A stretch of DNA of 64,000 bases from DASUPK01 sp963800285 (GCA_963800285.1 CAWDAL010000014.1:434001-498000), one strand, 5' to 3'. Shown: positions 1 through 8,104, numbered from the stretch's first letter. Numbers and translations are program-made. The notes: generated by a model from the letters alone, not told the origin.

Positions 1-307
1 GGAGCCTGAGGTGGTTGCGGCCGGTGATCGAGTTGAGCTGTACGAGCATCGAGGCGGTGTCCGCCTGCTGCGGCACTGCCTTGCCGAGCACGACCAGGCG
101 CCCGTAGTAACGCGGGAAATCCTTGCGCGCCTGCTCAGCGAAGCTGGCGACCTGCTCCTGCTGCGAGATCGACGCGTGCAGCTGGTCGATCTGGTCGTTC
201 AACTCGCTGACCTTCTCGCGCTTGGGCGAGAGCACCATGAGATAAAAACCGATCGCCAGAGCTGCCACCAGGACGCCGAAGACGATTGCCTTGTCGCTCG
301 CCTTCAC
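1..307 (-). CDS. pilO: Type IV pilus inner-membrane protein PilO (partial, C-terminus outside window)
   Basis: About 102 codons are visible, starting from a GTG two bases after the pilN stop. The product opens with a short basic segment, one membrane helix (about residues 6-24, ending FYLMVLSPKRE) and then a coiled-coil stretch rich in Q, E and D, which is the PilO plan. In T4P systems PilO pairs with PilN to form the alignment subcomplex that links the PilM ring to the outer machinery. Position directly after pilM and pilN supports the call. An overlapping plus-strand open frame here is a shadow. The rest of the gene lies beyond base 1. Confidence 0.85.
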   Translation of the reverse strand, partial: MKASDKAIVFGVLVAALAIGFYLMVLSPKREKVSELNDQIDQLHASISQQEQVASFAEQARKDFPRYYGRLVVLGKAVPQQADTASMLVQLNSITGRNHLRL

Positions 308-309
308 GC

Positions 310-1089
310 TCAGCCTCCGGTCGACGAGGTCGGGGTTGACTGGGAGGCGACCTGGGAGGAGGCCGTCGTCGCGAGTGAGGACGGCACGGACGGGTCAGTG
401 ACCGCTCCGCTCGGCGTCGGGACAGAGTCGAAGGCGACGACGAGCTGAAACTGGTAGATGAATGCTTTTGTCGTGCAATCGGTCGAGGTCGCTTGCGCGG
501 ACCCAGTGGTCGCCTCGGAGCTGGCTGCCGCTACTTCCTCGGGCCTCTTCGTCTGCGACACGCCGACCCTGGTGACGCCATCGATCTCCTCCAGGCTCGA
601 GACGAATCCGGCGACCGCGTCGAGGTTCGGGGCGCACCCAACCAACTCGAGAGCGGGTCCCGCGATCTCCGATCTGGTCGAGATATCCGGCGAGTCGGCG
701 ACCGTGACCGACGGGTTCACCGTCCCGGCCAGCTGCACAAGCCAGACGTTCGACGGAACCACGCGCGCGAGCTCGTTCATCACCCGCTGCCAGTCGAAAC
801 GACTCTGAGCGAGGCTGGTGACGGTAGAGGACCGCTGCTCCTGGACCGTCCGGAAGTTGGCGAATGCCTGAAGGCTGTTTGCCTTGGCGGTCGCCTGCTG
901 CTCCTGGACGTTGAGCTTGGCCACCTCGGACTTGCGGTCGGAAACCTGCTTGCTCGTGAACGCCAGCGCGATCATGCCGAGAAGCGCGAGGGCCAGGGCA
1001 CCGATGAGGACATAGGAAAAGGCGCCGGTGCGCATCGCGCCGCGATCGGAGCCTCGCTCGTCCGGGGGGATGAGGTTGACGGGGCGCAT
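310..1089 (-). CDS. pilN: Type IV pilus assembly protein PilN
   Basis: 259 aa. The N-terminus (MRPVNLIPPDE) carries the conserved NLIP-type motif that docks into the PilM groove. One membrane helix follows (about residues 25-45), then a coiled coil and a periplasmic-type ferredoxin-like domain. The tail (about residues 215-259) is Ser/Thr/Pro-rich, longer than in proteobacterial PilN and typical of actinobacterial versions. Five bases separate it from pilM and two from pilO, so the three are surely co-transcribed. It forms part of the inner-membrane alignment complex. Confidence 0.9.
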   Translation of the reverse strand: MRPVNLIPPDERGSDRGAMRTGAFSYVLIGALALALLGMIALAFTSKQVSDRKSEVAKLNVQEQQATAKANSLQAFANFRTVQEQRSSTVTSLAQSRFDWQRVMNELARVVPSNVWLVQLAGTVNPSVTVADSPDISTRSEIAGPALELVGCAPNLDAVAGFVSSLEEIDGVTRVGVSQTKRPEEVAAASSEATTGSAQATSTDCTTKAFIYQFQLVVAFDSVPTPSGAVTDPSVPSSLATTASSQVASQSTPTSSTGG

Positions 1090-1094
1090 TTAGG

Positions 1095-2159
1095 TCACTC
1101 CCCCAGGGCGAGGCCGTAGGAGACGGTGAGGCGGGCGGCGTCCTCGGGATCGAGGTGGGAGAGCTCCTCTGGGGTCTCCTGCAGGATCTCCAGGCCGAGG
1201 TCGGAGCGGATCCGGTCGGCGAGCCCCGGGATGGTGCTGCCGGCGCCGCAGACGACGACGCGCTCGACGGGGGTGACCCCCTCCTGAGCGCCGTAGAACT
1301 CCATCGACATGCGGAGCTCGTCACTGAGCTTGCCCGCGCCGCGCTCGAGCTCCTCGCGCGCCGCGGAGCTGCCGTCGTCGTCGTCGAACAAGTCGAGCTT
1401 CTCCTCGAGCCCGACGTCCATGAGCCGCTCACGGGCCTCATCCAGCGAGATCCCCTCGCGGCTCGCGAGGCGATCGGCGATCGTCTCGACGCCGAACGGG
1501 CTGACGCGGGTGAAGAGACAGCCGCTGCCGCGGGCCACGGCGATGTTGGTGACGTCGCCGAGGTGGCAGTACAAGGTGGTGGGAACCGGAAGCTCGCCGG
1601 ATCCATCGGCGGCGCCATTCACGGGGCCGAGCGCGCGGATCATGCCGAAAGCGGAGAGGTCGATGCCGGCCGGATGAAGGCCCGCATCCCTGATCGCCTG
1701 CACGAGCGGGTGGATCATGTCGCGTCGGGCGGCGACCGCGAGGACGTCGATCTGCGGATTGCCGTCGGCGCTCTCGCTGCTGCCGATCACGCGGTGATCG
1801 AGGACGGCCTGGTCGAGGGGCATCGGAATCTCATCCTGCGCGCGGAAGCGAACCGCCGCGTCGAGCTCTTCCGCGTCCTCGATCCGCGGGAGCCGAAGCG
1901 TGCGAACCACGACTCGCTGGTTGGCGATGCCAAGGCGAACCGATTTGGAGAGCTTGTGCCTCGCGAAGAGATCCTTGAGGGCACTGCTGAGCGCGGCCGG
2001 ATCCTGGACGCCGCCTTCGCGCACCACTCCGGGCTCGAGCGGCACGATCGCCGTGCGTCCGATGGCACGGTCGCCACGTCCCGTGACCTCGGTCGCGGCG
2101 ACGCTGCCGGACTCGATGTCGAGGCCGACGAGGGAGGTGTTTTTCTTCACAGAGGCCAT
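1095..2159 (-). CDS. pilM: Type IV pilus assembly ATPase-fold protein PilM
   Basis: 354 aa, actin/FtsA-like fold. Visible marks are the phosphate-1-like segment VGLDIESGSVAATEV at the N-terminus and the VVVCGAGSTIPGL adenosine-binding segment near the C-terminus. PilM is a cytoplasmic protein that binds the PilN tail and nucleotide. It is the first gene of a pilM-pilN-pilO run, 78 bp downstream of pilD, and that gap carries the spaced element at 2188-2220. Start ATG has GAGGA about 16 bases upstream, which is far; a shorter spacing was not found. Confidence 0.92.
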   Translation of the reverse strand: MASVKKNTSLVGLDIESGSVAATEVTGRGDRAIGRTAIVPLEPGVVREGGVQDPAALSSALKDLFARHKLSKSVRLGIANQRVVVRTLRLPRIEDAEELDAAVRFRAQDEIPMPLDQAVLDHRVIGSSESADGNPQIDVLAVAARRDMIHPLVQAIRDAGLHPAGIDLSAFGMIRALGPVNGAADGSGELPVPTTLYCHLGDVTNIAVARGSGCLFTRVSPFGVETIADRLASREGISLDEARERLMDVGLEEKLDLFDDDDGSSAAREELERGAGKLSDELRMSMEFYGAQEGVTPVERVVVCGAGSTIPGLADRIRSDLGLEILQETPEELSHLDPEDAARLTVSYGLALGE

Positions 2160-2187
2160 CGGTAGAGGGTCTTTTCCTCACCACTCC

Positions 2188-2220
2188 CATCGGCGGCAAT
2201 GGGCAGATGCGCCATACCCA
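2188..2220 (-). promoter_or_regulatory. Spaced element TGGGTATG-N18-GCCGATG upstream of pilM
   Basis: Read on the minus strand, the pilD-pilM gap holds TGGGTATG, 18 bases, then GCCGATG. The same 15 bases with the same spacing occur upstream of the PilV-like gene at 6723-6755, although the 18-base spacers are unrelated. The layout resembles a -35/-10 pair or a two-half-site operator. Which sigma factor or regulator reads it is unknown. Confidence 0.4.
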
Positions 2221-2237
2221 AGACTGATGAAGGTGCG

Positions 2238-2996
2238 CTAGCGAACGAAAGCGTTCAGGTAGGCGTTGACCAGCTGGTCCCCCGCCAGCAGGGCCACCAC
2301 CCCGCCGAGCGCCAGGAAAGGCCCGAAGGGCACCGCCTGCTTGCGAGCGCCGGATCCCTGGTGAGCCATCACACCGATCCCGACGACCGAGCCGGCGATG
2401 ACTGCGACGGCCAGCGCCACCGACACCGCGCTGCCGAGAAAGAGCCCCATGACGGCGGCGAGCTTGACGTCCCCCATGCCCATTCCGCGCGGGTAGGCGA
2501 GAGCGATCAGAAGCAGGAGGCCTCCCGCCGCAACGGCCGCGATGCCGCGCTCGGGCAGGCTCGAGGGGTCGGTCGCCGCTGCGATTGCGAGACCCGCCAC
2601 CGCCCCGGCCAGCAGGATCCGGTTGGGAATCACACGCCGCTCGAGATCGGTCAGGGTGATCGCGGCGAGCAGCGCCATGAACACGAGACCCAGCGCAAGG
2701 GCCGCCGGGTCGTCGTGGAACACCACTGCCGTGGCGGCGAAGGCCGCGCCGAGCGCCAGCTCGACCAGCAGGTAGCGCAGCGGGATCCTCGCCCCGCAGG
2801 AGCGGCAGCGCCCTCGCAGCAGCAGCCAGGAGAGCACCGGCACGTTGTCGTACGCGGCGATCTGCACGCCGCAGGCGTCGCAGACCGAGCGCCCGGTGAC
2901 GACCGAGCCGCCCCGCGGGACGCGGTGGGCGACCAGCCCGACGAAGCTGCCCGTCATGATGCCGCCGACGAAGGCCAGTGAGGCGATCGGGAACAT
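2238..2996 (-). CDS. pilD: Prepilin peptidase / N-methyltransferase (A24 family)
   Basis: 252 aa, about seven or eight membrane segments. It has both parts of a bifunctional PilD: the zinc-binding cytoplasmic domain with two CxxC pairs (CDAC at about 39-42, CRSC at about 64-67) and the aspartyl protease signature with the first Asp in DLERRVIPN and the second in GMGMGDVKLAA. It cleaves the leader of PilA and the minor pilins at G|F and methylates the new N-terminus. It lies between the minor pilin genes and pilM on the same strand. A WhiG-like match TAAAGGCA-N12-GCCGACGA ends 7 bases before the ATG. Confidence 0.95.
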   Translation of the reverse strand: MFPIASLAFVGGIMTGSFVGLVAHRVPRGGSVVTGRSVCDACGVQIAAYDNVPVLSWLLLRGRCRSCGARIPLRYLLVELALGAAFAATAVVFHDDPAALALGLVFMALLAAITLTDLERRVIPNRILLAGAVAGLAIAAATDPSSLPERGIAAVAAGGLLLLIALAYPRGMGMGDVKLAAVMGLFLGSAVSVALAVAVIAGSVVGIGVMAHQGSGARKQAVPFGPFLALGGVVALLAGDQLVNAYLNAFVR

Positions 2997-3038
2997 GGTG
3001 CTTTCGTCGGCTCCTGCGTCCGCTGCCTTTAGCCGGCG

Positions 3039-4589
3039 CTACCCGAGCGTCTCCCGCTGCACGTGCCAGGCCGACTGGATCGGATCGAAGAAGTGCGGCG
3101 GCTCCTGGTAGCGGAGGCGGTCGTCGTAGTTGTAGTCCTTGATGTAGCCGCTGTTGCCGACGGTGCCGACGGCGCCACGGAACTTCTGCGCGATCGCTCC
3201 GTTCACGGTGAGCGTCCCGAGCTGTTTCCCGCAGTTGTAATTGTCGACGATGAATGAATGGTCGATCGCGAGGATCGCCGCGTCGATCCGCAGATTCGAC
3301 CGCGAGCCGCTGCCGTTTGTGCCATTGCTGCAGGGGTGCTTGACCCGCACGAAGTTGTTGGCGACCAGTCCGAGAAGCCCGGAGCCCGATCGCGTGATGG
3401 CGTCGTCGATCAGCACGTCGTTCTCGGCGGCGATCGTCAACTGCCCGGAGTAGCCGCCGTGGACGATGGCCGTCCCACAGCCTGACGACGACGGGTAGGT
3501 GACGTTGTAGGGGGAGTAGCTGGAGGTGCAGCCCGCGCCGTTCTGGACGTAGACCACACCGTCGGTCGGCACCGGGACGAAGCCACCGCCGTTGATCGAC
3601 ATCGTGCCGCCACTCAGGGTGATCGTCGTCTGCCCCGTGTAGGTGTAGGCCGGTCCGGCGAAGGTCTTGAGTGTGGTGTTCGTCGAGGGCGGCGTGAGCA
3701 CGGGAGCGTTTGTCGTGAAGGTGCCCGGGGATGGCTTGACGGCGCCCCCGGTGCAGCCGTTGCCCGACGAGCTGGCCGAGTGATACCCGGGAGGCGAGGC
3801 GGCCACCTCGACCACGTCAGCGGCGTTTCGCCCCATGTTCGGCGTGTCGGACCCGTTGATGCAGAAGTCGTCGTTCGTGTGCATGGGACCGTTGATGTGG
3901 TCACCGTCGACGAAGACGATCGTGTCGCAGATCGAGGAGGGGTTCGTGGATCCCGTCCGCGGACGTCCGTCGCGCCGGAACTTGGTGCACTGGTCGTATG
4001 CGGCAGTCAGGCTCGAAGAGGGATTCGAGAAGCCGTAGGTCACCGGATCCGAGGTCTCCAGCTGCGTGAAGTAGACGTAGTCGAGGAACGTCGCCTGCTT
4101 GTAGGTGGCGACGATCGACGTCTTCTCGTCGCCCGAGAACCCGGTCGACCGGATGCGGAAGGTGCCGATGTTCGGTCCGGTCGACTCGATCATGGTTCCC
4201 GTCGGGTTGGAGGAGCTGCAGGCGCTCTGGCCCGTGGCAGGGATCAGCTCGATCGCATAGCTCGATCCGTCCGTGGAGCCCGGCACGGGCCTCCGATTCG
4301 CGGTCGAGCCCTGCTGGTTGACCGCGTTCGGGGTCGGGACGCTGGTGCAGCGGGCCCAGTAGCCGTTGTCGTTGTTGAGGTGGTAGGTGTAGTCCGCGAT
4401 CCCCGCTTGCGCCGCCGCGTAGCCGCGCTTCTGCTGCAGGTCCAGTTGGATCAGGCGCTGGTCCCCGTTCGTCGCGGCCAACGCCGCCGTGACCAGCATC
4501 GTGACCATCAGGATCGCGCCGAGCACGGCGATCATCGTGAATCCGCCCTCACGGGCGAGAGTCCTGAGGCGTTCCCGGATCAGACGCAT
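3039..4589 (-). CDS. PilX-like large minor pilin / pilus-associated protein
   Basis: 516 aa. The N-terminus has a prepilin-like leader ending EGG|FTMIAVLG, followed by a long hydrophobic helix (about residues 18-40) and the QKRGYAAAQAGIADYTYHL segment typical of PilX/GspK-like proteins. The large C-terminal domain is Gly/Ser/Thr/Asn-rich with several Cys (for example SSSGNGCTGG, GAGCTSSYS), suggesting an exported disulfide-containing beta-rich domain. The first 10 bases overlap the end of the PilW-like gene, indicating coupled translation. It is probably a minor pilin at the pilus tip; no specific adhesin domain was recognised. Confidence 0.75.
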   Translation of the reverse strand: MRLIRERLRTLAREGGFTMIAVLGAILMVTMLVTAALAATNGDQRLIQLDLQQKRGYAAAQAGIADYTYHLNNDNGYWARCTSVPTPNAVNQQGSTANRRPVPGSTDGSSYAIELIPATGQSACSSSNPTGTMIESTGPNIGTFRIRSTGFSGDEKTSIVATYKQATFLDYVYFTQLETSDPVTYGFSNPSSSLTAAYDQCTKFRRDGRPRTGSTNPSSICDTIVFVDGDHINGPMHTNDDFCINGSDTPNMGRNAADVVEVAASPPGYHSASSSGNGCTGGAVKPSPGTFTTNAPVLTPPSTNTTLKTFAGPAYTYTGQTTITLSGGTMSINGGGFVPVPTDGVVYVQNGAGCTSSYSPYNVTYPSSSGCGTAIVHGGYSGQLTIAAENDVLIDDAITRSGSGLLGLVANNFVRVKHPCSNGTNGSGSRSNLRIDAAILAIDHSFIVDNYNCGKQLGTLTVNGAIAQKFRGAVGTVGNSGYIKDYNYDDRLRYQEPPHFFDPIQSAWHVQRETLG

Positions 4590-5287
4590 GGGAGGTTGTC
4601 CTGGTTGGGATACTGCCCCGCGTTCTCGAGCCTCAGGTCCACCGAATCCGAGACCACCAGCGGCGAGGCGGGATCGAAGGCGGAGACGCCTCGGCCCGGG
4701 GAGCTGCTCATCGTGATCTTGATGACTGAGGCCCTGGCGGCGTCAGCTGCGCTCAGCGGCACTGTCGATGGAGTCGCGTCGAGAGCACCGTTGACGAAGT
4801 CGTAGTACTGGAACAAACCGGCAGCGGGCGCGGAGACGTTCGTGAGGAGCTGCGTCTGCGACGCCGGGGTCGTCGGGAAGGTCCAGGGACCGGGCTGGGA
4901 GCCGGAGACCGGAGGGGAGTAGACCGCCTCGGTCAGGGTGCCCCCGCTGAGCGAGATGACGTGCTGCTCGGGGGTCGGCGTCACGGTGCTTCCGCTCTTC
5001 GTGATGAAACTGAGTTGTGTCCCCGTACTCGCGTTCTTACCGCTCGTCGCGGTGCCGATGACCGGAACCACATGCTGGGCGATGCATGCGGAGTGCAGCT
5101 CCTGGACGATGTGCGTCATCACCGGCCTGACCCTTGAGCCGGCATCGACCCGCCTGCTGATCCGGTCCTGGTTGCGCAGAGCGGTCGTCGTCATCATCAC
5201 GATCGCCGAGAAGATGATCGTCGCGGAGAGCATCGCCACCAGCAGCTCGGGGAGGCTGAACCCACCCTGATCGCGCAGCACCCTCAT
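4580..5287 (-). CDS. PilW-like minor pilin with type IV methylation motif
   Basis: 235 aa from the ATG at 5287, which overlaps the upstream stop in an ATGA; longer in-frame versions read into the previous gene and are rejected. The N-terminus is a class III-type leader (short, basic) with cleavage at QGG|FSLPELLVAMLSATI and a following hydrophobic helix. The Pro replaces the usual Ile in FTLIE but Glu5 is kept. The C-terminal domain is about 200 residues with few Cys. It is the middle gene of a three-gene minor pilin operon. Confidence 0.8.
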   Translation of the reverse strand: MRVLRDQGGFSLPELLVAMLSATIIFSAIVMMTTTALRNQDRISRRVDAGSRVRPVMTHIVQELHSACIAQHVVPVIGTATSGKNASTGTQLSFITKSGSTVTPTPEQHVISLSGGTLTEAVYSPPVSGSQPGPWTFPTTPASQTQLLTNVSAPAAGLFQYYDFVNGALDATPSTVPLSAADAARASVIKITMSSSPGRGVSAFDPASPLVVSDSVDLRLENAGQYPNQDNLPCV

Positions 5288-6702
5288 GGGCAGGTCCCCT
5301 TGGGCTGGCCGTTCAGATAGACGTCGAGGGTCGTTCCCGAGGTGCTGTGCACGTCCACGGGGCTGATCACGCGCTTGTCGCTCCCGCCTGAGTTGTTCGC
5401 GCAGACGCTGTAGGTGCCATAGGGGAGTCCGACGTCGCCTGCCACTGGCACCTCGCCGTTCGAGTTGGTGCTGGTGGTCAGCGTCCGCGTCACCCCGCAC
5501 CCGGTGGGTGAACCCAGCTCCGTCACCGTGATCTTGCCGCTCGAGACCGGAGAGCCGGGAAACAGGAAGCTCGACCCGCTGTGCACCGTGACGAGCAGCG
5601 AGGGAAGCAGCACATAGCCGGGCGACGCCAGCGTCGCCGTGCCGCCCGGCGGTACTGTCGCGCTGCCATACGCCCCGGCCGCGCTCGCGTCGGCGGTCGG
5701 ATCGTTCGCGCTGCAGCTACCCCCGTAGACGGTGTAGGGAGAGGTGAAGGGGAACAGATTCGACCCGGTGTTGAAGGTGGATTGGCGCGCGCCTCCGGGA
5801 GTGCCGTAGACCCGGCCCTGGGTCATGCCCGAGGCCGAGACGACCGCGCTGTCGGCGCTCGAGGTGACCAGGCTGCCGCTGTACGAGCGAGTCCTGAAGT
5901 TGATCCCCTGGATCGACCCGGGCCGGTCGTAGGTGAGGTTCACGGTGTCGGTCCCCTGGTCCACGACGCTTACGGTCTGTGGCGCAGTGGGCGTGTTCCC
6001 AGGCGGCAGGTTCCCGTCCTGATCGACCAGTCCCGAGACCGCCCCGGAGAGGCTCATCGCGTAGTTCCCGGCCGGCAGGTTGTGCCAGAGCACGCAGCCG
6101 CTCGATCCCGTGGTCCCGGTGAACGATCCGGCCCCGCTGCCCGTCAGTGTGACGCCGGAGATCCCGTTGTTGTTCGCGTCGGCGAGCAGCACCAGCAGCG
6201 ACCCGCTGTTCGGCACGAGCGAACCGCTTGGTGGAGAGATGATCGTCGACGCGGTCACCGGGTGGAGGGCGCCCATCCCCGTCCAGCTCACCGAGACGTT
6301 GAGCTGAAGGAAGTCCCGGGATCCGGTGCCCGAAGCGCAGGTGCTCGTCGCGGCCGGCTCGTTCAGGAACTGCGTGCTGGAGGTGATCGTGTAACAGGTC
6401 TGCCCGCCGACCGGGCAGGCGGTGCCCGCGGCCAGCTCCGTCCCGTCCTCGAGGAGGCGGCGGGTCGAACTCCAACTCGCGAGGTCGCCGATTCGCAGGG
6501 AGCGGACGCGCTCCAGCTCCTGCTCCGCGAAGTCGTTGGCCTTCACCCGGTGCCGCTCGGTGGCCGTCGCGCGGTTGCCCGCCGACAGGGACATGTACAG
6601 CCCCGCCGAGGCGACGACAAGCACCATCCCGCTGACCAGCACCTCGATGATGGTCACGCCGGACTGCTCGGCTTTCAGTCTTTTCAGGATGCCCAGGTGC
6701 AT
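5284..6702 (-). CDS. PilV-like minor pilin with two Ig/CNA-B-like domains
   Basis: 472 aa from ATG 6702. The leader ends EQSG|VTIIEVLVSGMVLV, with Glu5 conserved and Val replacing Phe1. A pilin-like region follows (about 40-160), then a carboxypeptidase-regulatory/CNA-B-like domain (about 165-260, with D-x-N-N-x-G-I-S-G-V and L-P-A-G-N-Y patterns), and a second similar domain near the C-terminus (about 385-470, PYGTYSVCANN). Such domains are common in surface adhesins, so this minor pilin is a candidate tip adhesin or binding subunit; that is inference. The next gene starts inside its stop codon. It is far larger than typical PilV (about 150-200 aa). Confidence 0.78.
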   Translation of the reverse strand: MHLGILKRLKAEQSGVTIIEVLVSGMVLVVASAGLYMSLSAGNRATATERHRVKANDFAEQELERVRSLRIGDLASWSSTRRLLEDGTELAAGTACPVGGQTCYTITSSTQFLNEPAATSTCASGTGSRDFLQLNVSVSWTGMGALHPVTASTIISPPSGSLVPNSGSLLVLLADANNNGISGVTLTGSGAGSFTGTTGSSGCVLWHNLPAGNYAMSLSGAVSGLVDQDGNLPPGNTPTAPQTVSVVDQGTDTVNLTYDRPGSIQGINFRTRSYSGSLVTSSADSAVVSASGMTQGRVYGTPGGARQSTFNTGSNLFPFTSPYTVYGGSCSANDPTADASAAGAYGSATVPPGGTATLASPGYVLLPSLLVTVHSGSSFLFPGSPVSSGKITVTELGSPTGCGVTRTLTTSTNSNGEVPVAGDVGLPYGTYSVCANNSGGSDKRVISPVDVHSTSGTTLDVYLNGQPKGTCP

Positions 6703-6722
6703 CGATGCACGCTCGGTATGTG

Positions 6723-6755
6723 CATCGGCAGGCCGGTGCCCTGTGCGCATACCCA
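6723..6755 (-). promoter_or_regulatory. Spaced element TGGGTATG-N18-GCCGATG upstream of the minor pilin operon
   Basis: Second copy of the element seen before pilM, with identical 8- and 7-base halves and an identical 18-base gap. It lies 21-53 bases upstream of the PilV-like start. The left half also belongs to an imperfect inverted repeat (GGTATGCGCA / TGCACATACC). Confidence 0.4.
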
Positions 6756-6803
6756 GATTTGCTCCAACTGGCCGTTCGTACGAAGCGTTAAGGCCGGCCG
6801 GAG

Positions 6804-7269
6804 CTAGCCCGACCTGCCGCTGCTCGGGCAACCGCCGCGATCCTGGCCGGCGGGAACGGTGCAGGCGAACGTCAGGATGCCCGTCGAGCTCCTGGCGATC
6901 CTGAACCTGTTCCCCGTCGGAGCCGTAACGGTCAGATTCCAGCTGTTGGCGGTACCGCGCGCGGCGCTGACGTAGGGCCTGGGCGGCGTCCCGGCCGCGG
7001 TCAGGATCGTGCGGTCGACCGCTCTCAGCCTCGCTCGCGAAGCGGTCGAGTAGGAGCCACCGTTGTCGGTGCCCAGGACCTCCATCGCCACCTGGGCGGT
7101 GTGGGCCATCTCCTTGCCGCCCGAGTCCGTCGCCTTCTTGCGCTGGTCGAAGAATGAGGGAATCGCGATTGCGGCGAGAATCCCGATGATCAGCATGGCG
7201 ACCAGGAGCCCCCAATCAGGGTGAAGCCCCGCTCGCGCTCGACATCCCCTCAGGCAGCTTCGGCGACAT
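6804..7269 (-). pseudogene. Type IV major-pilin paralogue broken by two frameshifts
   Basis: From LLVAMLIIGILAAIAIP onward this matches the intact pilin next door (shared KEMAHTAQVAME, RGGCP ending). The upstream pieces are in other frames: an ATG at 7269 with a good AGGAGA site starts MSPKLPEGMSS, then ERGFTLI continues in a second frame (shift near 7231-7245), then LLVAMLI in a third. At 7209-7213 there are five G where three bases (a Glu codon) are expected. No single frame gives leader plus body. Both shifts flank the cleavage site. Either true decay of a duplicated pilin or assembly error. Confidence 0.75.
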
Positions 7270-7344
7270 TTCTCCTGAATTGGCCACTCGTGAGGGGCCT
7301 TTAGCAAGTGACCGAAAAGTGCTGACGGCGCCGTTTGAGACCGT

Positions 7345-7380
7345 GCAAAGAAAGAGGGCGGGCCCGAAGGCCCGCCCTCT
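7345..7380 (-). terminator. Rho-independent terminator of pilA
   Basis: A perfect 12-bp stem (arms AGAGGGCGGGCC and GGCCCGCCCTCT) closes a UUCG tetraloop when read on the minus strand, and is followed by TTCTTT. It sits 48 bases past the pilA stop, separating the abundant pilin transcript from the broken paralogue and minor pilin genes. Confidence 0.88.
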
Positions 7381-7428
7381 CGCTTCACGTGAGGCCCTCT
7401 CGAGCGTCACGCACATTGACTAGTGGGA

Positions 7429-7899
7429 TTAGCCCCAGTTGTTGCCTGTGGGACAACCGCCTCGATCCGCACCGGTCGGCACAACGCACGTGTATGACAG
7501 TGCGCCGGTCCCCGTCGCCTTCGCGATCGTGAACGTGTTGCCGGTCGGCGAGGTGATCGTCAGCGTCCAGCCGTTGCTACCCACGGCAGCCGCGTTGCTC
7601 AGGAACGGATGCGCCGGGGTTCCGGCAGCGGTCTGGATCGAGCTGTCGATCGCGGCCAGGGCGTTCGCGTCCACGCCGGCGTAACCGCCGCTGTGATCAG
7701 TCGCGTAAGTCTCCATCGCGACCTGGGCGGTGTGCGCCATTTCCTTGGAGCTTGAATCCTTGGCCTTCTGCGTCTGGTTGAAAAACGTGGGAATCGCGAT
7801 AGCCGCGAGGATCCCGATGATGAGCATGACGACCAGGAGCTCGATGAGGGTGAAACCCTCTTCGCGATTGGCCATCCGCTCACGGAGCTTCAGAATCAT
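7429..7899 (-). CDS. pilA: Type IV major pilin PilA
   Basis: 156 aa from ATG 7899, chosen because AAGGAG lies 7 bases upstream and the leader is then a short 15-residue basic one (MILKLRERMANREEG). Cleavage would be at EEG|FTLIELLVVMLIIGIL, with Glu5 present and the classic hydrophobic assembly helix. The globular part has a C-terminal Cys pair (YTCVV...GGCP) that could form the D-region disulfide. It is flanked by a c-di-GMP riboswitch upstream and a strong terminator downstream, the arrangement of a highly expressed, separately regulated pilin. A longer in-frame extension upstream covers the riboswitch and is not coding. Confidence 0.95.
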   Translation of the reverse strand: MILKLRERMANREEGFTLIELLVVMLIIGILAAIAIPTFFNQTQKAKDSSSKEMAHTAQVAMETYATDHSGGYAGVDANALAAIDSSIQTAAGTPAHPFLSNAAAVGSNGWTLTITSPTGNTFTIAKATGTGALSYTCVVPTGADRGGCPTGNNWG

Positions 7900-7960
7900 T
7901 TGATTCTCCTTGTCCATATCTCCGTGCCAGAGCCCCGTGGCCGTCGAAGTCGGTTGACCC

Positions 7961-8048
7961 CGGTGGTAACCCGGCCGGCTCTGAGATCTCTCCCCTAGCC
8001 CCGTTGGCTTTGCGTCCCCACCTCGCGATGGGTTTGCCTTTCTCACCG
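7961..8048 (-). promoter_or_regulatory. Cyclic-di-GMP class I (GEMM-I) riboswitch in the pilA leader
   Basis: On the minus strand the leader contains the conserved GEMM-I core in order: AAAGGCAAACC, a hairpin CCCATC-GCGA-GGTGGG with a GNRA loop, GGGACGCAAAGCC, a variable helix, and GGGTTACC. Outer bases CGGTG (8044-8048) and CACCG (7961-7965) close P1. The GG before CAAACC, one of which by my alignment contacts the ligand, is kept. The aptamer ends about 60 bases before the pilA ATG. The expression platform is not obvious: there is no U-rich terminator, so control of translation is possible. Confidence 0.9.
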
Positions 8049-8077
8049 AAAGCCCTGGCGTTTCCTTTACCCGGCCT

Positions 8078-8104
8078 TCATCGACGCCCTGCCGAGCGCC
8101 TTTA
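8078..8104 (-). promoter_or_regulatory. Possible sigma-28/WhiG-type promoter of pilA
   Basis: On the minus strand TAAAGGCG-N11-GTCGATGA resembles the FliA/WhiG consensus TAAAGTTT-N11-GCCGATAA. It would start transcription about 20-25 bases before the riboswitch aptamer, the right place for a leader promoter. The -10 half matches 6 of 8 positions, so the call is tentative. Confidence 0.4.

Noticed and set aside
7961..8048. cGAMP-specific GEMM-Ib variant
   Set aside because: The A in AAAGGCAAACC aligns to the position before the ligand-contacting G, which is conserved, so the c-di-GMP form is preferred.
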